Assembly: GCA_900771195.1 (NCBI GenBank)
Contig: CAAGMZ010000010.1
Coordinates: 4,443-68,442 of the forward strand
Direction of reading: 5' to 3'
DNA: 64,000 nt
Source of the DNA: Lachnospiraceae bacterium
Lineage (GTDB): Bacteria; Bacillota; Clostridia; Lachnospirales; Lachnospiraceae
The notes beneath the pieces were generated by a model. The model worked only from the letters and a program-made list of their open reading frames with translations, was not told the origin of the DNA and ran no database searches. Of the stretch, positions 26,954 to 34,679 are shown in pieces. The translations under genes and the position numbers were made by a program. Positions within the stretch are counted from its first letter, which is position 1; each line of letters begins with the position of its first letter.

Positions 26954-28030
26954 GATGACGTCGCCGTCTTTTACAACATATTCTTTTCCTTCAATGCCTA
27001 CAAGACCTTTTTCCTTGGCAGCTGTGTATGAACCGCAGTCAAGGAGATCCTTGTAGTACACAACCTCTGCCTTAATGAAGCCCCGCTCAAAATCACTGTG
27101 AATCTTTCCTGCGGCCTGTGGAGCCTTGGTGCCGTTCTTTATCGTCCATGCACGTGTCTCTGTGGGACCTGCGGTGAGGAAGCTTATAAGACCGAGAAGC
27201 TTGTAGCTGGCTTTGATAAGCTTGTCAAGACCGGACTCTTTAAGCCCCAGATCGTCAAGAAATTCTTTTTTCTCATCATCATCAAGCTCTGAAATTTCTT
27301 CCTCAAGCTTAGCACATACTGCGAATACTTCGCTGCCTTCTTTGGCGGCGTATTCACGAACCTTGTTTACATATTGATTGGAAGCGGCATCATCCGCAAG
27401 GTCATCTTCATTTACATTGGCTGCGTAGATAACAGGCTTTGCGGTGAGAAGGTCATAAGTACCCATGAGGGCTGCTTCATCATCATCTGCCGGAACGTAG
27501 CTTCGCGCGGAATTTCCCTGCTCAAGGTGTGCTTTCAGGGCTTCAAGGAGCTTTAGCTCTTTGGCAAGGTCCTTGTCATTTCTGGCGCCTCTTGCCACCT
27601 TTGCAATTCTTCTTTCTACAATGTCTATATCCGAAAAAATAAGCTCGTAATTGATTGTTTCTATATCTCTGGGCGGGTCTACCGAACCGTCGACATGGAC
27701 CACATTGGAGTCCTCGAAGCAGCGGACCACATGAACGATTGCATCTGTCTCTCTTATATGTGACAGGAACTGGTTTCCCAGACCTTCACCCTTTGATGCT
27801 CCCTTCACAAGACCTGCGATATCAACGAATTCAATAACAGCCGGGACTATTTTGGCTGAATCATAAAGGTTAGCCAGAAGCTTAAGTCTTTCATCAGGCA
27901 CTGAAACGACACCTACATTGGGGTCGATTGTGCAGAACGGGTAGTTGGCTGCCTCGGCGCCGGCCTTGGTCAGCGAGTTAAAAAGTGTGCTTTTACCTAC
28001 ATTGGGTAATCCGACGATTCCTAATTTCAT
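26933..28030 (-). CDS. ychF: Redox-regulated ribosome-binding ATPase YchF (Obg family)
   Basis: YchF is an Obg-family P-loop protein that prefers ATP and binds ribosomes. The 365-residue protein has P-loop GLPNVGKST at 6-14, DPNVGVV, the G3-like DIAGLV, and NVNEDDLAD in place of the GTP-specific NKxD, as is typical for YchF. A C-terminal TGS domain ends the protein (TAGPTETRAWTI to the end). It runs against the surrounding genes; AAAGG precedes its start and a promoter is visible upstream. Confidence 0.96.
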   Translation of the reverse strand: MKLGIVGLPNVGKSTLFNSLTKAGAEAANYPFCTIDPNVGVVSVPDERLKLLANLYDSAKIVPAVIEFVDIAGLVKGASKGEGLGNQFLSHIRETDAIVHVVRCFEDSNVVHVDGSVDPPRDIETINYELIFSDIDIVERRIAKVARGARNDKDLAKELKLLEALKAHLEQGNSARSYVPADDDEAALMGTYDLLTAKPVIYAANVNEDDLADDAASNQYVNKVREYAAKEGSEVFAVCAKLEEEISELDDDEKKEFLDDLGLKESGLDKLIKASYKLLGLISFLTAGPTETRAWTIKNGTKAPQAAGKIHSDFERGFIKAEVVYYKDLLDCGSYTAAKEKGLVGIEGKEYVVKDGDVILFRFNV

Positions 28031-28086
28031 AACCTTTTATCCTTTCCATGGAGAAATCTCCGTATTTACATAAAACCACAAAGTAA

Positions 28087-28115
28087 AAGATAGCATAAAA
28101 AAGATATTTTCTCAA
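28087..28115 (-). promoter_or_regulatory. Sigma-A-type promoter for ychF
   Basis: On the minus strand, TTGAGA (plus-strand 28110-28115) and TATCTT (28087-28092) are 17 bases apart, about 57 bases upstream of the ychF start. A short palindrome, GGAGAAATCTCC at 28050-28061, lies in the predicted 5' leader. Confidence 0.55.
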
Positions 28116-28164
28116 TATGTTTTGGACAAAAATTTGGCATGAGGCTCCTTTTCCAATAAAAAGT

Positions 28165-28193
28165 TTGATATTTTGTATGTATTGTATTAGAAT
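28165..28193 (+). promoter_or_regulatory. Sigma-A-type promoter for lgt
   Basis: TTGATA (28165-28170) and TAGAAT (28188-28193) are separated by 17 bases, about 73 bases before the lgt start. Downstream, in the predicted leader, the perfect 14-base palindrome TGCAGCCGGCTGCA occupies 28224-28237. Confidence 0.6.
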
Positions 28194-28266
28194 AAAGTCC
28201 GTAGTCGATTTGTGACGTTATGCTGCAGCCGGCTGCATTTGACAAAATTGTGAAGGAGATAATGAA

Positions 28267-29334
28267 ATGGAAACTGGAATAATCAGATTCCCGAATCTGG
28301 GGTTTGAGGTAACGGTTGGAAGAGAGTTTTCGTTATTCGGCTTTAAGATTGCATATTATGGCGTTACCATAGCCATAGCGATGGTATGTGGTGCGCTCAT
28401 TGCTTACCACGAGGCCAAGAGGACGGGACAGAAGGTTGATGATTACATTGATTACACTATTTTTGGCATAGTCGGCGGAATTGTGTGCGCAAGGATATAT
28501 TATGTCATATTCCAGTGGGATCAGTATAAGGACGATTTGCTTCAGATATTTAACCTGAGAGCAGGAGGACTTGCAATATACGGAGGAATAATCGGTGCAC
28601 TGATTGCTGCCGTGATAGTGTGCAGGGTCAAAAAGATGAAGCTTACCCGGTTTCTGGACACGGCGGTGTTGGGACTCATTCTGGGTCAGATAATAGGACG
28701 CTGGGGAAATTTCTTTAACAGGGAGGCGTTCGGTACATATACCAATAACCTTTTTGCAATGCAGATTCCCGTAGGTGAAGTGAGTGTGGCCAATGAGATT
28801 ACGGATGCGATGCTTGTTACCGTCAACGGAGCAACATTTGTCCAGGTACATCCCACATTTTTGTATGAAAGTATGGGCAACCTGCTCATACTTATACTGC
28901 TCCTTATTTTCAGGGACAAAAAGAAGTTTTACGGTGAGACCTTCTGCAGATACCTTATCGGATATGGCTTCTTAAGATTCTGGATTGAGGGTCTCAGGAC
29001 GGACCAGCTTCAGCTTGGTAACGGAATACCGGTATCAAGACTTTTGTCTGCAGTGCTTTGCGTAGGTACGCTGATTTTTGTGATTATTATGAGAATAAAG
29101 CTTCACGGCAAGCCGTCACTTGTAGCACCGGTTCCTAAAAAAGCCGGCAAAGGCGCCAAGGCTTCCGAAGATACAGCCAAGGAGCAGATGGAAGAGGTTC
29201 AGGAGTTTATGGAAGAAGTGGATTCTGATGTTATGGATACAGCGGAGAGCGTAAAGGCTGAAGCTGACCCCGAAAAAGATGCTTCGGACACAGATTCTTC
29301 AGATAGTGATGGAGATGAGAAATCTGACCGGTAA
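28267..29334 (+). CDS. lgt: Prolipoprotein diacylglyceryl transferase with acidic C-terminal tail
   Basis: Lgt attaches diacylglycerol from phosphatidylglycerol to the lipobox cysteine of prelipoproteins at the membrane. The 355-residue protein has about seven membrane segments, YGGIIGA near 98-104 and the signature GRWGNFFNRE at 144-153. After the last membrane segment (about residue 280) it carries a roughly 75-residue tail rich in Lys, then Glu/Asp/Ser, which typical Lgt proteins lack. GAAGGAG precedes ATG 28267. The end overlaps the start of the next gene, which itself encodes a lipoprotein. Confidence 0.95.
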   Translation: METGIIRFPNLGFEVTVGREFSLFGFKIAYYGVTIAIAMVCGALIAYHEAKRTGQKVDDYIDYTIFGIVGGIVCARIYYVIFQWDQYKDDLLQIFNLRAGGLAIYGGIIGALIAAVIVCRVKKMKLTRFLDTAVLGLILGQIIGRWGNFFNREAFGTYTNNLFAMQIPVGEVSVANEITDAMLVTVNGATFVQVHPTFLYESMGNLLILILLLIFRDKKKFYGETFCRYLIGYGFLRFWIEGLRTDQLQLGNGIPVSRLLSAVLCVGTLIFVIIMRIKLHGKPSLVAPVPKKAGKGAKASEDTAKEQMEEVQEFMEEVDSDVMDTAESVKAEADPEKDASDTDSSDSDGDEKSDR

Positions 29335-30244
29335 AAAGACACTGCTTCTCGTTGTGCTGTTGTATGTCACATTGTTAACTGCCGGGTGCAGCAAAAGCTT
29401 AGGTGATGCATTGGCATATGAGCAGGAGACGGGAAATGATGGGATAGCGTATGACCTTGATGGCAACAGGTATTTTGACAGTAAGCTTAAGGGATGTGGT
29501 TATGGTACTGTTGAGAGCATTACCTATCACTCTGACGTGACCGGAAGTGACAGACATGCCAGGATATGGCTTCCTGAGGGCTATGACGGTAATGAATGCT
29601 TTCCGGTGCTTTATCTTTTGCACGGGATGGACGGGGATGAAAATTCATGGCTTAGGAAGGATGCGGATATCATACTGGAAAATCTTCACTATCTGAATGG
29701 TGCACCCGAAATGGTGGTGGTGTTTCCCAACTGTAATGTGAATGCCGGTGAGGATATCGCGAAATGCAGCTGGCCGGAGATAGTGGATACTTTTGACCTG
29801 GTGGGTCAGGATATAACTGATAACCTGATGCCTTATGTGAATGAACACTATAAGGTATTGACGGACAAAAATAACACCGCAATAGCAGGAAATTCGCTTG
29901 GCGGCAGGGAGGCACTTATGACAGCCTTCACATATCAGGACATTTTTGGGTATATCGGAGCTTTTTCAACGATAACCCCGCTTGCAGATGCTTCGTCAGA
30001 ATATCCGGAGGCAAAGCTTGCAATGAAAGAATTCAGGATAGATGAGAACTCCGACGGCTTCAGGCTGATTATGATGAATGTCGGGAATAAGGACCCGTAT
30101 ATAGAAAATTCCCATAATGTAGACAGGAGCCTGTCAGATGCGGGTATAGAGCATATTTTTTATGTGATGGACGGCAGACACAATGACAGGGTATGGCAGA
30201 ATTCGATTTACAACTTCGGACGGCTGATATTCAACGATAAATAA
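29309..30244 (+). CDS. Putative esterase lipoprotein (esterase D / CE1-like alpha/beta hydrolase)
   Basis: The product is predicted to be a secreted, lipid-anchored ester hydrolase. The signal peptide ends in the lipobox LTAGC, with Cys27 as the lipidated residue. The alpha/beta hydrolase core has LLHGMDGDENSW (oxyanion-hole region), the nucleophile elbow GNSLGG with Ser196, and DGRHNDRVW near the C-terminus with the probable catalytic His. This resembles the feruloyl/acetyl-xylan esterase family, but the substrate is unknown. Starts at ATG 29309 and ATG 29315 both lack a strong ribosome-binding site and lie inside lgt, suggesting coupled translation. Confidence 0.8.
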   Translation: MEMRNLTGKKTLLLVVLLYVTLLTAGCSKSLGDALAYEQETGNDGIAYDLDGNRYFDSKLKGCGYGTVESITYHSDVTGSDRHARIWLPEGYDGNECFPVLYLLHGMDGDENSWLRKDADIILENLHYLNGAPEMVVVFPNCNVNAGEDIAKCSWPEIVDTFDLVGQDITDNLMPYVNEHYKVLTDKNNTAIAGNSLGGREALMTAFTYQDIFGYIGAFSTITPLADASSEYPEAKLAMKEFRIDENSDGFRLIMMNVGNKDPYIENSHNVDRSLSDAGIEHIFYVMDGRHNDRVWQNSIYNFGRLIFNDK

Positions 30245-30316
30245 TCATACCGGTGTGGGATATGTCCCCACATTTCCACCACTTTTTTACAAGTATAACA
30301 AAACAGAATGATTAAG

Positions 30317-30358
30317 ACCGGAAATTGCTTTAGATTAAGCAGTTTCCGGTTTTTTTTG
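30317..30358 (+). terminator. Intrinsic terminator after the lgt-esterase pair
   Basis: The arms ACCGGAAATTGCTT (30317-30330) and AAGCAGTTTCCGGT (30337-30350) pair with one wobble around a 6-base loop and run into a T stretch. A smaller hairpin with TGTGGG / CCCACA lies just upstream at 30254-30272. Together they separate the esterase from the division cluster. Confidence 0.85.
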
Positions 30359-30384
30359 TATGTAAAAAATTTGTAAAAATCCTC

Positions 30385-30413
30385 TTGCTATTTCCATTGA
30401 AATGGTATAGAAT
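30385..30413 (+). promoter_or_regulatory. Sigma-A-type promoter of the dcw (division and cell wall) cluster
   Basis: TTGCTA (30385-30390) and TAGAAT (30408-30413) are 17 bases apart. An overlapping TATAGA lies at 30406-30411. The site is about 95 bases upstream of mraZ and directly in front of the MraZ-box repeats. Confidence 0.65.
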
Positions 30414-30430
30414 GACCTTACAGGTGGTGG

Positions 30431-30470
30431 AAAGTGCAACTTTGTGTGACAAAGTGGAGCGAAGTGGTGA
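30431..30470 (+). promoter_or_regulatory. MraZ operator: four 10-base direct repeats
   Basis: Four consecutive decamers share the core AAGTG or TTGTG at the same phase: AAAGTGCAAC, TTTGTGTGAC, AAAGTGGAGC and GAAGTGGTGA. A weaker GGTGG unit lies immediately before them. MraZ binds GTG-containing direct repeats at a 10-base period in front of its own operon in other bacteria. Placement just downstream of the -10 box suggests autorepression of the cluster. Confidence 0.75.
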
Positions 30471-30508
30471 ATTTCTTATAACGGCACATGCAGAAGGGAG
30501 TGATAACA

Positions 30509-30946
30509 ATGTTCATGGGTCAGTACAACCATTCTATTGACACCAAGGGACGTGTTATCATACCGGCTAAGTTCCGTGAGAAGCTCGGCGATTCGTTTAT
30601 TATCACCAAGGGACTTGACGGATGTCTTTACGGCTATGCAGATGCTGAATGGAAAGCATTTGAGGAAAAGCTGTCGACGCTGCCTATCACCAATAAGGAC
30701 GCAAGACAATTCACAAGATTTTTCCTGGCAGGCGCTGCGGAGTGCGAGCTGGACAAGCAGGGAAGAATACTTATTCCTTCGGTTTTAAGAGAATTTGCGG
30801 GACTTGACAGGGATGTTGTTCTTGTGGGCTCTGCCAGCAAGATAGAAATCTGGAGCAAGGAACGCTTTGACAGCTCCAATGCTGAGTACGAAGACAATAT
30901 GGACGAGATTGCAGCTCATATGGAAAGTCTCGGTTTCTCAATTTAG
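30509..30946 (+). CDS. mraZ: Transcriptional regulator MraZ
   Basis: MraZ is a DNA-binding regulator of the dcw operon built from two AbrB-like half domains. The 145-residue protein starts MFMGQYNHSIDTKGRVIIP and its second half repeats the pattern with ELDKQGRILIP. The frame opens earlier, but AAGGGAG at about 30492-30498 places translation at ATG 30509, which matches the family start. Its predicted operator lies about 40 bases upstream. Confidence 0.95.
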   Translation: MFMGQYNHSIDTKGRVIIPAKFREKLGDSFIITKGLDGCLYGYADAEWKAFEEKLSTLPITNKDARQFTRFFLAGAAECELDKQGRILIPSVLREFAGLDRDVVLVGSASKIEIWSKERFDSSNAEYEDNMDEIAAHMESLGFSI

Positions 30947-30958
30947 GAGGCAGAAGGC

Positions 30959-31906
30959 ATGGATTTTGAACATAAACCGGTGCTCTTAAGTGAGACAATA
31001 GAGGGACTTAACATCAGACCTGACGGGATATATGTGGATGGCACTCTTGGCGGAGCAGGACATTCGTTCCATATATGTGAGCGCCTGGGAGAAAAAGGCA
31101 GACTTATCGGTATTGATCAGGATGAAGATGCGATAAAGGCGGCAGGTGAGAGACTTGCGCCATACGGTGGCAGGGTGACGATTGTAAGAGACAATTACAG
31201 CAATATATCCCATGTACTTTCAGACCTCGGTGTTTCCAAAGTGGATGGAATTCTGCTTGATATCGGCGTTTCGTCACATCAGCTTGATACGGCTGAGCGA
31301 GGTTTTACATACAGAGAGGATGCCCCGCTTGACATGCGGATGGACCGGCGCATGAAGACAACTGCCGAGGACATTGTAAATGACTACAGCGAAAGAGAAT
31401 TATACAGAGTAATACGCGATTACGGCGAGGACAGATTTGCATCCAACATCGCAAAGCATATAGCAGAGGAAAGAACCAGAGAACGTATAACCACAACGGG
31501 AAGGCTTGCTGAGATTGTAAAAGAATCCATCCCGATGAAATTCCGTGTCACAGGCGGACATCCTGCCAAAAGAACATTTCAGGCAATCAGGATAGAACTT
31601 AACAGAGAACTGGAGGTTCTTGAAAATTCGATTGATGAAATGATAGAGCTTTTAAATGACGGGGGAAGGTTATGCATAATAACATTTCATTCATTGGAAG
31701 ACAGAATAGTTAAAAATAAGTTTCGGGACAATGTTAATACATGTACATGCCCGCCGGGTTTTCCGGTATGTGTGTGCGGCAACAAGCCTAAAGGGCTGGT
31801 GGTAACAAGAAAACCCATTGTTCCGTCAGATGCAGAGCTTGAGGAGAATAAAAGGGCACAGAGTGCCAAGTTGAGAATCTTTGAGAGACATATTTATCAG
31901 GATTAG
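30959..31906 (+). CDS. rsmH: 16S rRNA (cytosine(1402)-N(4))-methyltransferase
   Basis: RsmH (MraW) methylates C1402 of 16S rRNA. The 315-residue protein begins with the typical HKPVLLSE, has the SAM loop DGTLGGAGHS near 27-36, DILLDIGVSSHQLD-type motif near 100-112, KRTFQAIRIELN and ITFHSLEDRIVKN near the C-terminus. GGAGG precedes ATG 30959. It occupies the usual second position of the dcw cluster. Confidence 0.97.
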   Translation: MDFEHKPVLLSETIEGLNIRPDGIYVDGTLGGAGHSFHICERLGEKGRLIGIDQDEDAIKAAGERLAPYGGRVTIVRDNYSNISHVLSDLGVSKVDGILLDIGVSSHQLDTAERGFTYREDAPLDMRMDRRMKTTAEDIVNDYSERELYRVIRDYGEDRFASNIAKHIAEERTRERITTTGRLAEIVKESIPMKFRVTGGHPAKRTFQAIRIELNRELEVLENSIDEMIELLNDGGRLCIITFHSLEDRIVKNKFRDNVNTCTCPPGFPVCVCGNKPKGLVVTRKPIVPSDAELEENKRAQSAKLRIFERHIYQD

Positions 31907-31928
31907 TCCTGAAGAACAGGAGTGGATT

Positions 31929-32405
31929 ATGGCAGACAGAAATAACACATATGTATACGGAACAGCAGCTCCTAAACAGGTGCCCGAGATGCCCCGGAGG
32001 GCTCCGAGAAGGCAAAGTGATATTGAAAGAAGAAAAATTGAGAGACAGCAGCAGGAAATTGAGCAGAACAGAGCGAGAGCAACCAGAATAGGCGGACTTT
32101 TTACGATGCTGGTAGTGGCAGCTATGGCTGTGCTTCTTTTCACATGCTCAGGATATATAAGCCTTATTAATACAGGGACAAGCAATGAGAAGAAAATCAA
32201 CTCTCTTCAGAGCGAGCTTGAGGACCTTAAGAATGCCAATGACCAGAGGCAACTGGCAATTGACACGTCAATCAATTACGAGTATATTTATAGAGTGGCT
32301 ACGGAGGAGCTTGGCATGGTATATGCCAATCCGGACCAGATAGTAAATTACGAAAGCGGAGAGAGCAGTTATGTGATACAGTTCTCCGATGTTCCGTCCA
32401 AATAG
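31929..32405 (+). CDS. ftsL: FtsL-like septum-formation protein
   Basis: This small bitopic protein is likely the divisome scaffold FtsL. From ATG 31929 (AGGAG at spacing 6) it has 158 residues. A basic, Gln/Arg-rich cytoplasmic tail carries coiled-coil character (about 30-55), followed by one membrane segment near 61-82 and an extracellular coiled coil (NSLQSELEDLKNANDQRQ). A short C-terminal part has the ATEELGMVYANPDQIV pattern seen in FtsL/DivIC proteins. Sequence conservation in this family is low, so position between rsmH and a PBP gene is the main evidence. The frame extends upstream into rsmH. Confidence 0.8.
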   Translation: MADRNNTYVYGTAAPKQVPEMPRRAPRRQSDIERRKIERQQQEIEQNRARATRIGGLFTMLVVAAMAVLLFTCSGYISLINTGTSNEKKINSLQSELEDLKNANDQRQLAIDTSINYEYIYRVATEELGMVYANPDQIVNYESGESSYVIQFSDVPSK

Positions 32406-32422
32406 TATTTTTAGGAGAAGCT

Positions 32423-34618
32423 ATGGCAGTTAAGAAACGTAAAAGCAATAAGATCACAATTCTCATGCAGAAAAAGCTTTTAATCGTTTTCGGAGTTGTT
32501 ATACTTCTCCTTATTGCTTTATCGGCAAAGGTTATTTACATTAATGTCAACAAGGGATATGACTATTCTAAGCAGGTCTACGATAATTTCAGTTATGACA
32601 GCAGAACCATTCCTGCCAGACGTGGCGACATAACGGACAGAAATGGTACGGTTCTTGCCTACAGTACCAAGGTTTACAATTTAATAATCGATTCCAAAAT
32701 TATTCTGAGTGATGAAGGGTACAGACAGCCTACTGTTGATGCGCTTCTTTCGAATTTTGACATAGATGCTGAAGAACTCAATGCTTTTCTTGATGAGAAT
32801 GCCGACAAGAAAAAGAATGGAGAACGTCCCAGCTCCTACAGGAGACTTCTGAAGGGACTTGAGGCGGATGACATAAGCAATTTCAATGAACTCATGTCAA
32901 AGAAGGATTCCAAGATAAAAGGTGTCTGGTTTGAGGAGGAATACAAAAGAACATATCCCTTCAACAGTCTCGCCTGTGACCTTATAGGCTTTGCCAGTGA
33001 GGCCAATGGCGGTGAAATAGGCATCGAAAGCTATTATGAAAAGTATCTTGCCGGAACCAACGGCAGAGTATACGGCTACATTAACGATAATTCATATGAG
33101 ACTGGAAGGAAGAATGCGGTTAACGGAAACACCGTAGTTTCCACAATTGATTACACTGTCCAGAATATAATTGAGGGCGAAATAAAGTCATTTAATGAGA
33201 CATATGGTTCCAATGCCATGGCGGTTGTCGTGATGGACCCCAACACCGGAGAGATATTGGGGATGGCGGATTACCCGACTTTTGATCTGAATAATCCCAG
33301 GGACATGAGTGGCATATATACGGATGAATATTTCAACTCACTTTCCGACGAAGAGAAGGTTGAAAAGATGTATGACGTATGGAGTAATTACAGCGTATCG
33401 ACGCTGTATGAGCCGGGTTCCGTATTCAAGCCTTTTACGGTAGCTGCATCAATGGAAGAAGATGTATGTGACCCCAAGGACGTGTTTGAGTGCGATGGTG
33501 AAGCGACTGTCGACGGTGCCAGAATACTGTGTAACGGTGGTGAGGGTCAGGGCAGACTTACGCTTGCCGGCTCACTTGAAGAGTCATGTAACGACTGCCT
33601 TATTCAGATATCTGCAAGGCTTGGGAAAGAGAAGTTTCTCAAATATCTTGACACGTATAAGTTCGGAAACAAGACGGAGATAGACCTGGGCGGCGAAGAG
33701 AAAGGTATTGTCAAGGGTATTGAAGGTTACATGGATGTGGATCTGGCCACCAACTCCTTCGGACAGAACCTTAATGTGACCATGGTACAGATGATGTCTT
33801 CATTTGCATCACTGATAAACGGAGGATATTATTACAAGCCGCATACAGTTAAGGAAATCCGGTCTGAGTCAGGTGATGTGATAGAGAAGTTTGACCCCGT
33901 TCTGGTGACACAGACCATATCAACGGATACATCCAAGATAATCCGCGAGATGCTGAGATCTGTTGTTGACTATGGCGGCGGATACCTGCTGAGAATGGAC
34001 GGATATTCAATCGGGGGAAAGACGGGAACTGCCGAGAAGGTAGGCCGTAACAAGAAGAACTACGTGGTTTCGTTTATGGGATTTGCTCCTGCCGAAAATC
34101 CGCAGGTGCTTGTATATGTGGTTATAGATACTCCTCATTGTATTCCTTATGATAATTCGATATCAGCCCAGTATGTTTCAAGAAACATATATACCAAATT
34201 ATTCCCGTATCTGGGTATAACTCCGGACTATGCTGATTATAGCTGCGATATATATTATGATGCTGATAATCTGGAGGCCACAGCGGTGAAGCAGCCGTAC
34301 GGACCGATAGTTAATCCCGATCCGCCTCAGAAACTGCCGGAGGGATTTACCTTTGATGATGATGAAGAGGGTATCCGCGTAAACCCGCAGGATAATACAG
34401 AGGCAGAAACTGATACAGAAGACGAAGAACCGCCGGGTGCGGAGGAAACATCTCCCGCGGATATTCCGCAGGAGGGTGAGCAGGAAACGCCCGGAGATAA
34501 TACAGATACAGATGAAGAAACTACGGAAGGAATTCCGGAAATGCCGGTGGAGGTGCCTGTTCAGGTGGAAACCGAGCCGCCTCCGGATGGTGACGGGCAG
34601 GAAGAAGCCGGAGAATAA
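32423..34618 (+). CDS. ftsI: Class B penicillin-binding protein (FtsI/PbpB position)
   Basis: This membrane-anchored transpeptidase cross-links septal peptidoglycan. The 731 residues have one membrane segment near 16-37, a PBP-dimer domain beginning RTIPARRGDITDRNG, and the transpeptidase domain with S333-x-x-K (PGSVFK), S388-C-N390 and K533-T-G535. After about residue 615 comes a roughly 115-residue tail dominated by Glu, Thr, Pro and Asp. No PASTA domain is seen, unlike some Firmicutes homologues. AGGAG precedes ATG 32423. Confidence 0.92.
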   Translation: MAVKKRKSNKITILMQKKLLIVFGVVILLLIALSAKVIYINVNKGYDYSKQVYDNFSYDSRTIPARRGDITDRNGTVLAYSTKVYNLIIDSKIILSDEGYRQPTVDALLSNFDIDAEELNAFLDENADKKKNGERPSSYRRLLKGLEADDISNFNELMSKKDSKIKGVWFEEEYKRTYPFNSLACDLIGFASEANGGEIGIESYYEKYLAGTNGRVYGYINDNSYETGRKNAVNGNTVVSTIDYTVQNIIEGEIKSFNETYGSNAMAVVVMDPNTGEILGMADYPTFDLNNPRDMSGIYTDEYFNSLSDEEKVEKMYDVWSNYSVSTLYEPGSVFKPFTVAASMEEDVCDPKDVFECDGEATVDGARILCNGGEGQGRLTLAGSLEESCNDCLIQISARLGKEKFLKYLDTYKFGNKTEIDLGGEEKGIVKGIEGYMDVDLATNSFGQNLNVTMVQMMSSFASLINGGYYYKPHTVKEIRSESGDVIEKFDPVLVTQTISTDTSKIIREMLRSVVDYGGGYLLRMDGYSIGGKTGTAEKVGRNKKNYVVSFMGFAPAENPQVLVYVVIDTPHCIPYDNSISAQYVSRNIYTKLFPYLGITPDYADYSCDIYYDADNLEATAVKQPYGPIVNPDPPQKLPEGFTFDDDEEGIRVNPQDNTEAETDTEDEEPPGAEETSPADIPQEGEQETPGDNTDTDEETTEGIPEMPVEVPVQVETEPPPDGDGQEEAGE

Positions 34619-34679
34619 ATGGTAATAATGGGTGTCTTTAAACAATACATTTTATAGTAGTGTGTTGGAGGATGACCTG

